Below, one piece after another: positions 1 to 10,121 of a DNA stretch of 64,000 nucleotides. Made by a program: the position numbers and the translations under genes. Source of the DNA: Halichondria panicea (Eukaryota; Porifera; Demospongiae; Suberitida; Halichondriidae). The DNA lies in NCBI RefSeq assembly GCF_963675165.1, contig NC_087377.1, positions 15,744,198 to 15,808,197 of the forward strand, in the 5' to 3' direction. Every line of letters begins with the position of its first letter. Positions within the stretch are counted from its first letter, which is position 1. The notes under the pieces were generated by a model. It had not been told where the DNA came from. It did no database searches and saw nothing but the letters and a program-made list of their open reading frames with translations.

Positions 1-483
1 CCAAACTGGAGGTAAAAGTTTACGTAAGGACTTTGAGAAGGAGCGGAAAAATGGGTACAACACGTTTCCCTGTACACACCTCTCGCTATTAGGTAAAGGT
101 CATGTAATTTACTTACTGTTATTATAACGTGTTATGTTAGGTAAGATCTTAGTATTATATTGGAGCATATTAGGTAAAGGGTTATCGTGTAGTGTTTTGT
201 AAAACAGTCATCATAATCCTTAGTTTTACCGTATAACGGCTCTTGGGCTATCAGAAATGCTCATGGGTTCTAATATTCATGTTTCAATGTTATGAAACCA
301 CACCCATCAATAGCTTTATCCCAGTTTTAATGTTCACGTTGGCTGCTCTGCCCCGAAAAACGTGAAATGTTGCACCTCACCTGCTACGGTACATGCTAAC
401 ACTGTATATCACTATACAACCACTTGAATGCAGATAAAGCACAATCACTCTCTTTATTGTCTCCCAAGAAGTTAAGTAGCTAA
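1..483. other. intergenic, no gene seen
   Basis: AT-rich DNA with repeated short motifs such as TTAGGTAA near the start. I see no coding exon with convincing splice sites and no inverted repeat. Confidence 0.4.
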
Positions 484-501
484 CTGTTCTCTGTTGCACA
501 G

Positions 502-562
502 GATGAGTGCTGACTCGGCTCTGTTTAAGTCCAAGAGCAAGAAATCAAAGTGGCTCGACTAG
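502..562 (+). pseudogene. exon fragment of unrecognised acidic gene (alternative last exon, ends KSKKSKWLD)
   Basis: After an acceptor (ttgcacag) the frame reads MSADSALFKSKSKKSKWLD and stops at 560-562. The exon begins with one base completing a codon, which fits the phase-2 end of the intact exon at 59928-60074, so it could be an alternative terminal exon of that gene. The same sequence recurs at 8789-8840, joined there without an intron. The upstream exons are missing here, so this is a fragment. The basic lysine-rich end is the only notable property; I do not recognise the protein. Confidence 0.45.
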
Positions 563-1024
563 TGAGTTGTGTCACGTCAGTTAGTGTGTAGAGTTGTAGT
601 GAAGCTTTTCTTATTCTAGTCACTCTATAGAGATTATTATAGAATACAGTCAGGTTAATTAATGGACTCCATAGCGGACCTATGCCACCTCTAGAGTACA
701 GCTATACTGTTTCACTGTATATCTTGAAGTAAGATTATAATCTAGTGCAATAAGATACTATTAGTGTTATGATTCTACTAAAACTCGTTCTCAAAAGTTT
801 CAGCCTATAGCCTAGTTTTATTTTATTGCTCCCGTTACTTGCTGCTTAGCCAGGTCATATATACTATTGTATAACACTCCTCTGGTTTCTATAGATCTTT
901 ATTATTTATGTCAACAGCCGAGGGTAGCACTTCAGTGCTCTAGTTCTAATTGTAGATTGACTGATCGATTTGTCTTCTGTACTATTGTTTGATTTTTCCA
1001 CCCCTCATCTTTTCCGACCCCCAG

Positions 1025-1094
1025 TTATGCGGCCATTTTTCAGCCCGGCCAAGTCTTGAGGAGATAAGAAGGGGCACTGAGAATAGAGGTAGAG
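1025..1094 (+). pseudogene. exon fragment YAAIFQPGQV, stop-containing copy
   Basis: This is a 70-base exon between a cccccag acceptor and a gtacag donor. Copies at 9499-9568 and 49380-49449 read YAAIFQPGQVLRRQEEALRM and onward without a stop. Here CAA has become TAA after LRR, so this copy is broken. It belongs to the same unrecognised plus-strand gene as the neighbouring fragments. Confidence 0.5.
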
Positions 1095-1325
1095 GTACAG
1101 AGTACATTAGCTGGAAAATGCATTTGTGTCATACTTTGTAGAGTCCCTTAACGTCATTCAAGGTCAGCTATAGTGTGTCCTATTTGAAGGTGTGCAATGT
1201 ACAATCATGTACGACCCCCCCCACACACACACATTTAGGCCTACTATGCTGCTAAGAAAGAGAGGGGCCTCACGTAAACTGGCCACTCAGTGTGACTGTG
1301 ACCATGTGACTCTTTAACCCCTCAG

Positions 1326-1444
1326 TTCCCGAGCCCCACCCCTCACTGTCTGACTCGGAAGAAGAGATAGACTTTGGATTCTGGGAGAAGGCGTCCACCC
1401 TACCCTCGGACAAGACCCCAACCAAGGACCTGAACTTGTTATGA
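1326..1444 (+). pseudogene. last-exon copy of unrecognised acidic gene (ends TPTKDLNLL)
   Basis: This is a 119-base exon after a cccctcag acceptor, encoding an acidic segment with SDSEEEIDFGFWEKAS and ending DLNLL then TGA. The exon is present five times in the window (also 9804, 41055, 53378 and 60713) and is usually the piece nearest the 3' end of a K gene, so plus-strand and minus-strand transcripts converge. Conservation of the frame in four copies suggests real coding origin. A faint resemblance of this gene's acidic N-terminus to centrosomal CEP162-type proteins came to mind, but I cannot support it. Confidence 0.5.
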
Positions 1445-1639
1445 GACTGTTAAATATTATTTTGTCTGTTTTTGTACTATTTTCTGGCAATGTAATTATG
1501 TATGTACCACTTCATGTCATCATAATAACTATAATTATATGCGATAAAATTCTGTTGCAACTTAATTAGAACATGATAAAAAAATTTATATTGTTAACGC
1601 ACAACATATAAAGAGAAACAAATTTAATTAACAAAATAA

Positions 1640-4591
1640 CTAATTAGCACTTACAGAGAAGAAATCAAGAGTTTGAATAATAGTATACACATCTGTCTGT
1701 CCTCCGGCTACAATTACCTCTCCACTAGGAAGTACTGAGCATGTGCAGCAATATCGTGCAGTAGGCAGGTCTCCCACTTTCACCCATCTCCTGGTGTCAG
1801 GCTGGTAGAGATGGATCGATGAACTTGGGTTGAATCTGTCGTCTCGTCCACCAACAGCTAATAGTGACCTCCCAATACTGAGAGGAGCTGACCAGAAGAG
1901 TGGTACTTCCTGTAAGGTCTGCCAGAGAGTGGGTGTGTCCAGGTTGGAAAGGGCTTTTGCAATGAGTTCATTGAGGTCGACGTGGTGCACTGTCTTGATT
2001 GCCCTAGTGTGATCGAACCCTTCCATTAGGTAGAGGGTGTTTCCTATGAGAGTCGATTTTAGAAATGATCGTGGGCTAGGTAGTGACTGAGCAATGTACC
2101 ATCTTCTTGATGCAACGTCCAAGACCTCCACAGAAGAGATATGTCCTTTATCATCATTCCCACCAGCTACAATGATGTGGTTGTTGAAGGAGACAGCTGT
2201 TGAGGAAGAACGAGCAATGTTTATTGGTGGGTACGGGTGAGTCCATTCCCCTGACTCAAACACTGCAAGCTGATTGGTGCGTTTGTTGTTATATGAATCA
2301 CATCCTCCAACCAGCACTAGTCGATTAGCGAGTGATGTCATAGCGAACCATTTGGCAGTGTACTCTGGTAGTTTGGTCCATTGATCTTGCTCGAGCTTCA
2401 TCACTGTACACTTGTCACGATCATTGATTGCAGTACCTCCACCAACATACACCGTGTCATCGATAACAACACTCTGTACCGAGTCACCCATCTTGATTGG
2501 CATGTCTTTTCCTCTTCTCCATTTCAGAGTGAGTGGAGGTCTCAACTCTCTGGGAGGGGGACCCTGAATAATGAATGAGTGTAATTAGGATAGTGTCTAC
2601 TAACAAGCGAGTGTTACTTGTAGCAATAATTGCATGCACACTAAATCACTTTCTCTAATTAGCTTAAGAGGCCACGCCCACCAGTCTAATAGAATGTACA
2701 GTACGATTATAAGAGATCAAAGCTTCTACTATAGCTCTGCAATAATATAATGGTGCATTTTGTCTCACCTGTCTCTGCTGTTGAATGATGGCGTCTCTCC
2801 TGACCAGCTCAGCATCTTTGTGCTGAATTTGTTCCCGGTGTGCCTGTACAGGGTAACGTTGGTGGAAATCTTTGAATTAAAACACAGACGTGAAATCATT
2901 AGTGGAATTCTACAACAGAATGAGAACAAAAAAACAATTTCTGCTAAAGGAAGTACATAATTATAGGCACACTCAAACGGATGTGTAGTTACGGCTTAAC
3001 ACATGAGACAGCATCCATGCATGTTAAGGTACAATACTATTGTTGCTGTGGGAATCTCATTATCACACTACATGTACGCACCTTCTTGACTGGTTGAGGG
3101 TCCTTTGACTCCCTCTTTGTTGCCTCCACTGTGTCCGAGCCTCTTGTATCTAAAAGAAAGATTATAGGATATCAAGTTGGCCAAACACTCATACCTTTAG
3201 TGTCCTTCATTTGAGTGAAGGTTGTCGTGCTCGTTCTTGTGTCTTTAGACATCTCCTCAACACCTTCTAGTTTGAGTTTGCTCAGATCCCTGTACATGAC
3301 ATGTACATACTCGTAATTACTATAATATTATATTAAATTATATACATAGGGCCCATGCTTGTTAGCTAATTAACTGACAGTATATAATTATTATAATTAT
3401 TATAATTATGCCAGGAGTACGGGTATACAGTGCCTCTTCAAGAACTTACTGTTCCAGCAGAAATGTCTCCACCTCATCCGTACTTCCACAGGTGAGAACT
3501 TTGACCCCCATCGCACTGAGAGCTGTCTGTACAGTAGGGGACACTGGGTAGATATGCTTGGCAACAGCTACAGTGATGAGAAAGTGGAGCTCCAAGCAGC
3601 CTTGTCTGACTGAACAGAGTTGTAGCGCTGCTCTTTGTAGACGAAGTGCTTTAGCAATTCTCGGAATCAGCCTTTTCACATACTCCAGTGTGGCTACTCG
3701 CTCAGTGCACTTGATAACAAACACTTTAGCCGTTTTGATACGAGATTTTGAAGAGAAAGCTTCGGCCGGAACTTCAAACATATTTCGCTTACAGAACTGA
3801 TCAAGTGCAGAGCAATACTCACGCAGTTGTGCTTGGTCGTCTGGTGATCCCAGCAGCTCGATGAGGTACTGCACTATCTCATAATTGAAGAAGGAGATGT
3901 AATCACGTAGAGTCATGAAGACTTGGGCCAAATTTTTGGCATTTTTGATTTCTTGCTTATCTTGTGGATCAAGCACTTTGACTCCAATCCCGTCGTTAAA
4001 AGCGTCGAGGCTGAGAACAAAATCTTTAATCTTATCCAATGGGATCCGTTTTTCAAATGACTTTTGGATAATTAGAGTGAAAGCAGTGAAACTAATCATC
4101 ATTTTCGTTGTATCCGCTATGAGCCGATCCTCCATTTCAATTCTATCATCCTCATCAAGGCTAGAGGTGTCGAGGTGTGGGAAGCTGAAGGATGTCGGAG
4201 CCTCTGGTGGAGGTTGCTGGTGTGGGGGTGGAGAGAGTTGTGGCTGTTCAACACGGCTGGTCGCAGTCTTGTGACGCTCGTAACTATCATGTAGCTTCTT
4301 GACAACATCGTCAGTAGAAGGGCAAGCGATGGCAACAATAAAGCCGTGGAATACACTGGGATTGAGCTTAATTCGATGGATGATAGTATCCAGAATCTTT
4401 CGAGATTTATCCGAGTCCATAACTCCATTTAGTCTAGAGTACTCGAGAACTTCATCTGGTATGTAGCCATTGGAGAAGAGGCTATCAGCGTATGCAGCAG
4501 GTTGAGCTTTGAAGGTGGACACCAATGCTTCAAAGTTCTCTTGAAAGGACAGGTACTCAGGAGAATGGTCGGGGGTTGCTTGAGTGGCCAT
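1640..4591 (-). CDS. K1: CARD-like, helical region and Kelch-propeller protein
   Basis: There are five coding exons, all with GT-AG borders: 4591-3450, 3289-3195, 3149-3082, 2843-2769 and 2563-1640. They join in frame to a protein of about 767 residues. Residues 1-100 resemble a CARD (helical, with FEALVSTFKAQPAAYADSLF and a SRKILDTIIHRI helix). A proline-rich linker lies near 122-142, followed by an alpha-helical region to about 380 that I cannot assign to a named family. Next come a charged linker, a 25-residue charged helix (HREQIQHKDAELVRRDA) and a six-bladed Kelch propeller from about 461. There is no signal peptide or membrane segment, so it is probably cytosolic. Signalling through the CARD after ligand binding by the propeller is inference. 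K4 is its closest paralogue in the N-terminal half. Confidence 0.85.
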
Positions 4592-5174
4592 TGACAGTTA
4601 GTTAGGCCAAGCAAAGTCAATTTGTAGTTTCTCAGACTATTATTCCTAAAATAGCAAGCGGATTGAGGCATTTGATAAATATTAATGATAATAATAATTA
4701 TTAATAGAATTTTAATTGAAAACACTCCCCTAACTTCCTCAATAAGCGGAAGTGCATAATTTTTATTTATTAATTTTAGTCATAATTATATTCATGACCA
4801 AAAAACCATACAAATTTATCCTTTTATTTTCTTTTAGTGCCTTTAATTTGAGGTCACGTGATATTTAACTTTTTGTAAAGCTGTCAATTTCCAAGCGCGA
4901 GGGCCTGAGAGACTTTGCATGGCCCTAGCCTGTGAGTGGACCAGGGAATTTCATACAATGGCATTGGTGCACATCAATTTTAGCATGTGTACAATCTAAA
5001 AGGCTCATTATAAAATATATATATATAATTTATCTATAATATTATTATAATTTTCTTTGAATAATATAATTTATATTATTCAGTGAAGTTAAACTGAGAC
5101 TCTTGATCAATTGCGACTTTGCATGAGTCAGCATGAGATGGGCTATAGAAAAAAATCTTCTGAGATATGAATCA
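4592..5174. other. upstream region of K1
   Basis: This is AT-rich sequence containing the presumed K1 promoter. Relative to the K4 upstream region, about 320 bases (4603 to about 4925) are extra here: the K4 sequence passes directly from the start region to the block around CCTGTGAGTGGACC. I see no gene. Confidence 0.4.
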
Positions 5175-5981
5175 CAGGGGCGTTTCTAGAGATTGAAGCA
5201 GGAGGGTGCTCAAAAGTACAGAAAAAAAAATGGAGCCGCGCGCATAGCGCGCGCGATTTTACGCCCCCGCATTTATTGCGGCGTATCTTTCATATATCCA
5301 GCTCCTCCCCCATGCAGCCTTGCAGCAAAAAAGTACAGCACACTGCCCAAGAAAAGAGCGGCTCCTACTATTCTCCTCTAGAGCTTCTCTCTTCCATTCT
5401 AGTTCTGTTACTATGTTACTAGACAAAGCATCTAGCTACAATAATTTTTCTGTGTATCTTCTTGTAAATGACAATATAATGTATAATGTTGTAGTTTGTA
5501 GCCCAGAGTAATCTATAGTACCGGTACTATAGCTCATAGTTCCCTGCTAAATACACTCAAATGGGATCTAATGCATGCATAGCGTGATAATAAGACATAA
5601 TTATGAGTCAGTCATCTTGTAGGATCTCCATGCACTATTCTTCTGGGGTACATCCTAGCAAACTGGTCAATCACAATGGGGATGTCCAGTCATTCTAGTG
5701 TTAGTCATTGCTTCTCAGTATCTCTCAGTGGAGCAAGAGGTGACTGGGATAGTGCAGAGGATCTATTATGCATGCAATTAGCATTACATAACAACATTGG
5801 AATGGCAATACTGATTGCACATGCTCAATTGGGCGTGGTCATAACTTGTAATCGTTGTGTCAATGAGATAGAGCTGCACAGTTAGCTAGCTAGCTACTGA
5901 GTGATACGATTAGTTTCATGGTTGTCTGGGAGGACAGGGGGGTGCTCAAGCCCCCAAAGCCCCCCATTGTACACGCCACTG
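5175..5981. mobile_element. non-autonomous DNA transposon, CAGGGGCG/CAGTGGCG ends
   Basis: The left end reads CAGGGGCGTTTCTAG and the right end, read inward, CAGTGGCGTGTACAA. The corresponding K4 upstream segment (44475 on) lacks the block, so it is an insertion. The CAG(G/T)GGCG ends recall hAT-like elements. No clear target duplication remains and no transposase is encoded. Confidence 0.45.
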
Positions 5982-6426
5982 ATTATCACGCATTCACCTT
6001 GTTGGTGGCTACTCACTCCTTGGAGGAAGTAACTAGTGAAGGACCCACAAAACCACTGATAATCTTTTCAGTGCGGAAGTCCAACCAACCTACGCAGAGG
6101 GTTGGACTCCACCCAACTAGTAGTCTCTGCCCTACATCTCTACCGAGATACGCCCCCTTTTCTGCAATAACAATGCTGAATCAGCAAAACACGTTTGAAG
6201 CATGGCCAAAATCTATTGCCTGGGCTGGAGCGAGGGGCTGGAGGCTTTGTCCAGTCCTATTGTGGGCCACAGTGACATAGCCAGGACCATGGAGAGAGAT
6301 CGACCATTGCTGAGGAAGTGGGAAGGCCAAGTTCCTGGCCAATCAGATGATCCTACATGACAAAGCTTAGATGCAAGTACGTCTGATGACAAACTCAGGA
6401 TGATGAGTGAGTGATAGTGTTGTTAT

Positions 6427-6595
6427 TTAATAGCCTGATGGGATATACCTACTGCCAACATTTTCATGTTCACTGTACCCAAGTATTGTATTTGGATGGT
6501 CCGGAAAAACTGCCTGATAGGATATACCTACTGCCAACATTTTCATGTACACTGTTCCTATAGGACGCATTTGATTTTGTTTGGATGGTCCGGAA
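6427..6595. repeat. two-copy tandem duplication of about 84 bases
   Basis: The block beginning GCCTGATGGGATATACCTAC and ending in GGATGGTCCGGAAA occurs twice in tandem. The paralogous segment at 45030-45130 has it once, so the duplication arose after the segments separated. Confidence 0.7.
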
Positions 6596-6647
6596 AGCTG
6601 TTTGAAACTTTTAAATAGTATGTTGAAGAGTGCGCCAGTAGACTAGC

Positions 6648-7116
6648 TAGTCTCATGAATCAGCCGCCGTTCTTTTGGAACCACCGTCTGAGCACTCTTG
6701 TCATCGTTTTATGTGCCAAGACGAAATTCCGTCTTGACCAATCAAATTGCAGAAGTCCAGTCAGGTGATGAACTTGGAGGCAGCAAAGAACTGCACTTTG
6801 CTCAACGCATTTGGATAATCATTACGCATGCATTACGCATGGTAAACACTTCATACATAGAAGCTGCTACGAAGCATAAGCAAGGCAAGCAGGGGTCCTT
6901 GGGCACAGATTTAGCACCACAGCAAAACACAAGTGGAGAGAGATGCCTTCGCTTGGCAATTTGTATAACAATTAGGAAATATGTGTGGGCGTAAGATCAC
7001 GATTTAATTACATTCCGTTGGTTTTGTGAGCAATCAACATTCCATTTTGAAATGACTTCATGACAAGAGTGCTCAGACGGTGGTTCCAAAAGAACGGCGG
7101 CTGATTCATGAGACTA
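6648..7116. mobile_element. 469-bp MITE, 57-bp TIRs, 9-bp target duplication
   Basis: The terminal inverted repeats start TAGTCTCATGAATCAGCC and run about 57 bases, at 6648-6704 and 7060-7116. The 9-base direct repeat TAGACTAGC flanks it at 6639-6647 and 7117-7125. The paralogous segment near 45170 lacks the element. A 9-bp duplication with long TIRs suggests a Mutator-like family. No transposase is encoded. Confidence 0.85.
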
Positions 7117-7344
7117 TAGACTAGCAAGCTCTGACAAGGGCTCTAATGACATGAGTATTTGACCTTATAGCCAGGGGTCGTGTTATGGTGAAGTTGCTTG
7201 AGACTATTATAGCCATTGCCTTGGTTACATGTGCAGTGTTTGAAGACGTGCTTGTGTGTGTACAGTTATTATTGTTTGACCATAATTCGTAGTAAGTACT
7301 GTTCACGTGTTTTCTCCTTACTAGACCTGAGGATTTGATGTGTG

Positions 7345-8639
7345 CACACGAGATCAACTTTCATGAGATCAACTCCCACGAGATCAATTTTTACCAGAGC
7401 AACTTTGCACGAGGTCAATTGTTAGTAGATCAACTCTCATAGAATCAACTTTTCATAGGATCAACTTCATGCATGCATGTGATCAACTCGGTTTTACAAA
7501 AAACCGCTACACTTCCAATTTTTACAATTAAGATGCTTGATGGCTGGTAAAATAAATATACTCTCCAGGGTCATGCCTCATGTGTTGAAGCAGTCAAACA
7601 GTCTTTGTATGGATTCTTCTCTTTTATTTTGCGTCTCTATGGCCGAGATGTAGCTACAAACATGCATGTAGCTCTGAATATTTGTTTTGGTTGGATGCAC
7701 TTAATCGGATGCCTGTCAGATGAATTTTTGCAGCTGCCATTATACTGTTCGGTATACTACTACAGGCTGTATGGCTGAATGGGTAAGAATTTGAAACAGC
7801 ACCTTTAAAGTGTGGGCCATTGACTTGAGTGGGTGTTGGTTATTAGAGGGCCTATAGGATTACATACCATATATAGTAGTTTAACAGGTTGATCAGTTCA
7901 GTGGCGCTTATCACGATAGAACGCAGTAACATTATCCTAGCTCTAAGCTATTATTTTCACCACCTCACTGAAATTTGAGTGTAACGTACCCTATTATACA
8001 TGTAACAAACATCTTCGTAGGAACTTTCAGGCCATTATACAGAGGCAGCCTTTGTGTTGAGCGGTTGCTTTTGTACTAACGATGACTTTTTCATTATTAA
8101 AATACCATTGTTGGTTCTGGGCTGATGTGATTGAAAGTGAATGTTTCCATTGGTCCAGGTTGTACTACATGTAAGTGCATGAAATAGTCCACTAGCTCGT
8201 CACTGTTTGTTGGATGGCAAGCCAGGCTGTTAACAAATGTCAGTGCATAAAATGCCACAGATACCATAAAATGTACGTCTTATTTTCGTGTAGATATACC
8301 TCTCGAAGTCTTTCCTATAGCTCTTCTGGAATTCTTGATGATTGAGCCATTGTGAATGAGCGTGCATTGTGCTAAATCTATAAGCTGGGGCTTATTACTC
8401 AATACCTGCCAACCTCTGGTATGGGCGCACATGCACAATAGTAATTAGCTAAAAAAAGTGAGGCCAACACCTTTAAAAAGTTAATCTCTGGATAACAAGA
8501 TTAGAGTTGATTTGAGTTGATTTCAGGAGTTGAGTTGATCCTATGAAAAGTTGATTCTATGAGAGTTGATCTACTAACAATTGACCTCATGCAAAGTTGA
8601 TCTGGTAAGAATTGATCTCGTGGGAGTTGATCTCGTGTG
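7345..8639. mobile_element. foldback-type element with long repeat-built arms
   Basis: The arms at about 7345-7490 and 8505-8639 are inverted copies made of about 19-base units around GAGATCAACTT, so each arm is itself a degenerate tandem repeat. The interior is AT-rich without a supported gene. About 100 bases of host sequence (TTTGAAGACGTGCTTGTGTG through the exon start ACCTGAGGATT) stand on both sides, at about 7239-7337 and 8649-8757. The element therefore sits within a direct duplication of the target exon. Confidence 0.8.
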
Positions 8640-8746
8640 AGGCAATCGTTTGAAGACGTGCTTGTGTGTGTATAGTTATTATTGTTTGACCATAATTCGT
8701 AGTAAGTACTGTTCACGTGTTTTCTCTCTACTATAGACCTGAGGAT

Positions 8747-8840
8747 TAGTACCAACCAGGTGAGCTGGACTTTGACCCCAACGAGTGCTGACTCGGCTCT
8801 GTTTAAGTCCAAGAGCAAGAAATCAAAGTGGCTCGACTAG
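8747..8840 (+). pseudogene. chimeric remnant of two exons of the unrecognised acidic gene
   Basis: The sequence starts as the exon that reads PEDLYQPGEVDFDPNE at 59928, but TTG has become TAG after PED. After the DPNE codons it jumps, without an intron, into the exon found at 502-562 (KSKSKKSKWLD). A further broken start of the same exon lies at 7325-7337, cut by the foldback element. Neither can encode the parent protein. Confidence 0.6.
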
Positions 8841-9145
8841 TGAGTTGTGTCACGTCAGTTAGTGTGTAGAGTTGTAGTGAAGCTTTTCTTAGTCTAGTCA
8901 CTCTATAGAGATTATTATAGAATACAGTCAGGTTAATTAATGGACTCCATAGCGGACCTATGCCACCTCTAGAGTACAGCTATACTGTTTCACTGTATAT
9001 CTTGAAGTAAAATTATAATCTAGTGCAATAAGATACTATTAGTGTTATGATTCTACTAAAACTCGTTCTCAAAAGTTTCAGCCTATAGTCTAGTTTTATT
9101 TTATTGCTCCCGTTACTTGCTGCTTAGCCAGATCATACTATTGTA

Positions 9146-9352
9146 CCGTATAGCGTGTAATTTTCGTGGCGTAAAATATTTGTGGTTTTTGTGGTTGGAG
9201 GTCTGACCACGAATATTTTACCCACGAATGAAGCGACCTTGCCTACACTTTACCTGCAGTGCAAGCAGCAAACCACGAAAATATTACCCACGAAATGTCT
9301 TAATATTGCTGAACCACGAATATTTTGTCCCCTGAAATTACCCGCTATACGG
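9146..9352. mobile_element. 207-bp TA-inserted MITE with CCGTATAGCG ends
   Basis: The inverted ends CCGTATAGCGnGTAATTT are flanked by TA on each side (9144-9145 and 9353-9354). The homologous segment at 870-871 has the uninterrupted site with one TA, so this is a clean insertion after duplication. The TA target fits a Tc1/mariner-type family. A related copy lies at 25396-25574. Confidence 0.85.
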
Positions 9353-9498
9353 TATAACACTCCTCTGGTTTCTTATTATTTATGTCAACAGCCGAGGGTA
9401 GCACTTTAGTGCTCTAGTTCTAATTGTAGATTGACTGATCGATTTGTCTTCTGTACTATTGTTTGATTTTTCCACCCCTCATCTTTTCCGGCCCCCAG

Positions 9499-9568
9499 TT
9501 ATGCGGTCATTTTTCAGCCCGGCCAAGTGTTGAGGAGACAAGAAGAGGCACTGAGAATGGAGGTAGAG
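9499..9568 (+). pseudogene. exon YAAIFQPGQV, open copy
   Basis: This is a 70-base exon with acceptor cccccag and donor gtacag, open throughout. The codon for the second alanine is GTC here, a valine. Its upstream partners are the broken pieces around 8747, so the copy is unlikely to be expressed as a full gene. Confidence 0.5.
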
Positions 9569-9803
9569 GTACAGAGTACATTAGCTGGAAAATGCATTTG
9601 TGTCATACTTTGTAGAGTCCCTTAAAGTCATTCAAGGTCAGCTATAGTGTGTCCTATTTGAAGGCTAGGTGTGCAATGTACAATCATGTACGACCCCCCC
9701 CCACACACACCTTTAGGCCTACTATGCTGCTAAGAAAGAGAGGAGCCTCACGTAAACTGGCCACTCAGTGTGACTATGACCATGTGACTCTTTAACCCCT
9801 CAG

Positions 9804-9922
9804 TTCCCGAGCCCCACCCCTCACTGTCTGACTCGGAAGAGGAGATAGACTTTGTATTCTGGGAGAAGGCGTCCACCCTACCCTCAGACAAGACCCCAAC
9901 TAAGGACTTGAACTTGTTATGA
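9804..9922 (+). pseudogene. last-exon copy of unrecognised acidic gene
   Basis: It is the same 119-base exon as at 1326, open to the TGA at 9920-9922 after DLNLL. Its frame needs a phase-1 exon before it, which is not present between it and 9568, so an exon is missing from this copy. Confidence 0.5.
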
Positions 9923-10121
9923 GCTCGAGACTGTTAAATATTATTTTGTCTGTTTTTGTACTATTTTCTGGCAATGTAATTATGTATGTACCACTTCATG
10001 TCATCATAATAACTATAATTATATGCGATAAAATTCTGTTGCAACTTCAACATTATTATAAATGAATATCAATATCGTTATAAACTCATCGCACAATTAA
10101 AGAGAAACAATAATAAAATAA

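Noticed and set aside
5676-6280. Frames at 5.7-6.3 kb
   Set aside because: They lie across the end of an inserted element and unique flank, with no family features.
7345-7490. Regular GATCAACT repeats resembling a CRISPR array
   Set aside because: Units are degenerate, have no unique spacers, and the block is mirrored at 8505-8639 as a foldback arm in an animal genome.
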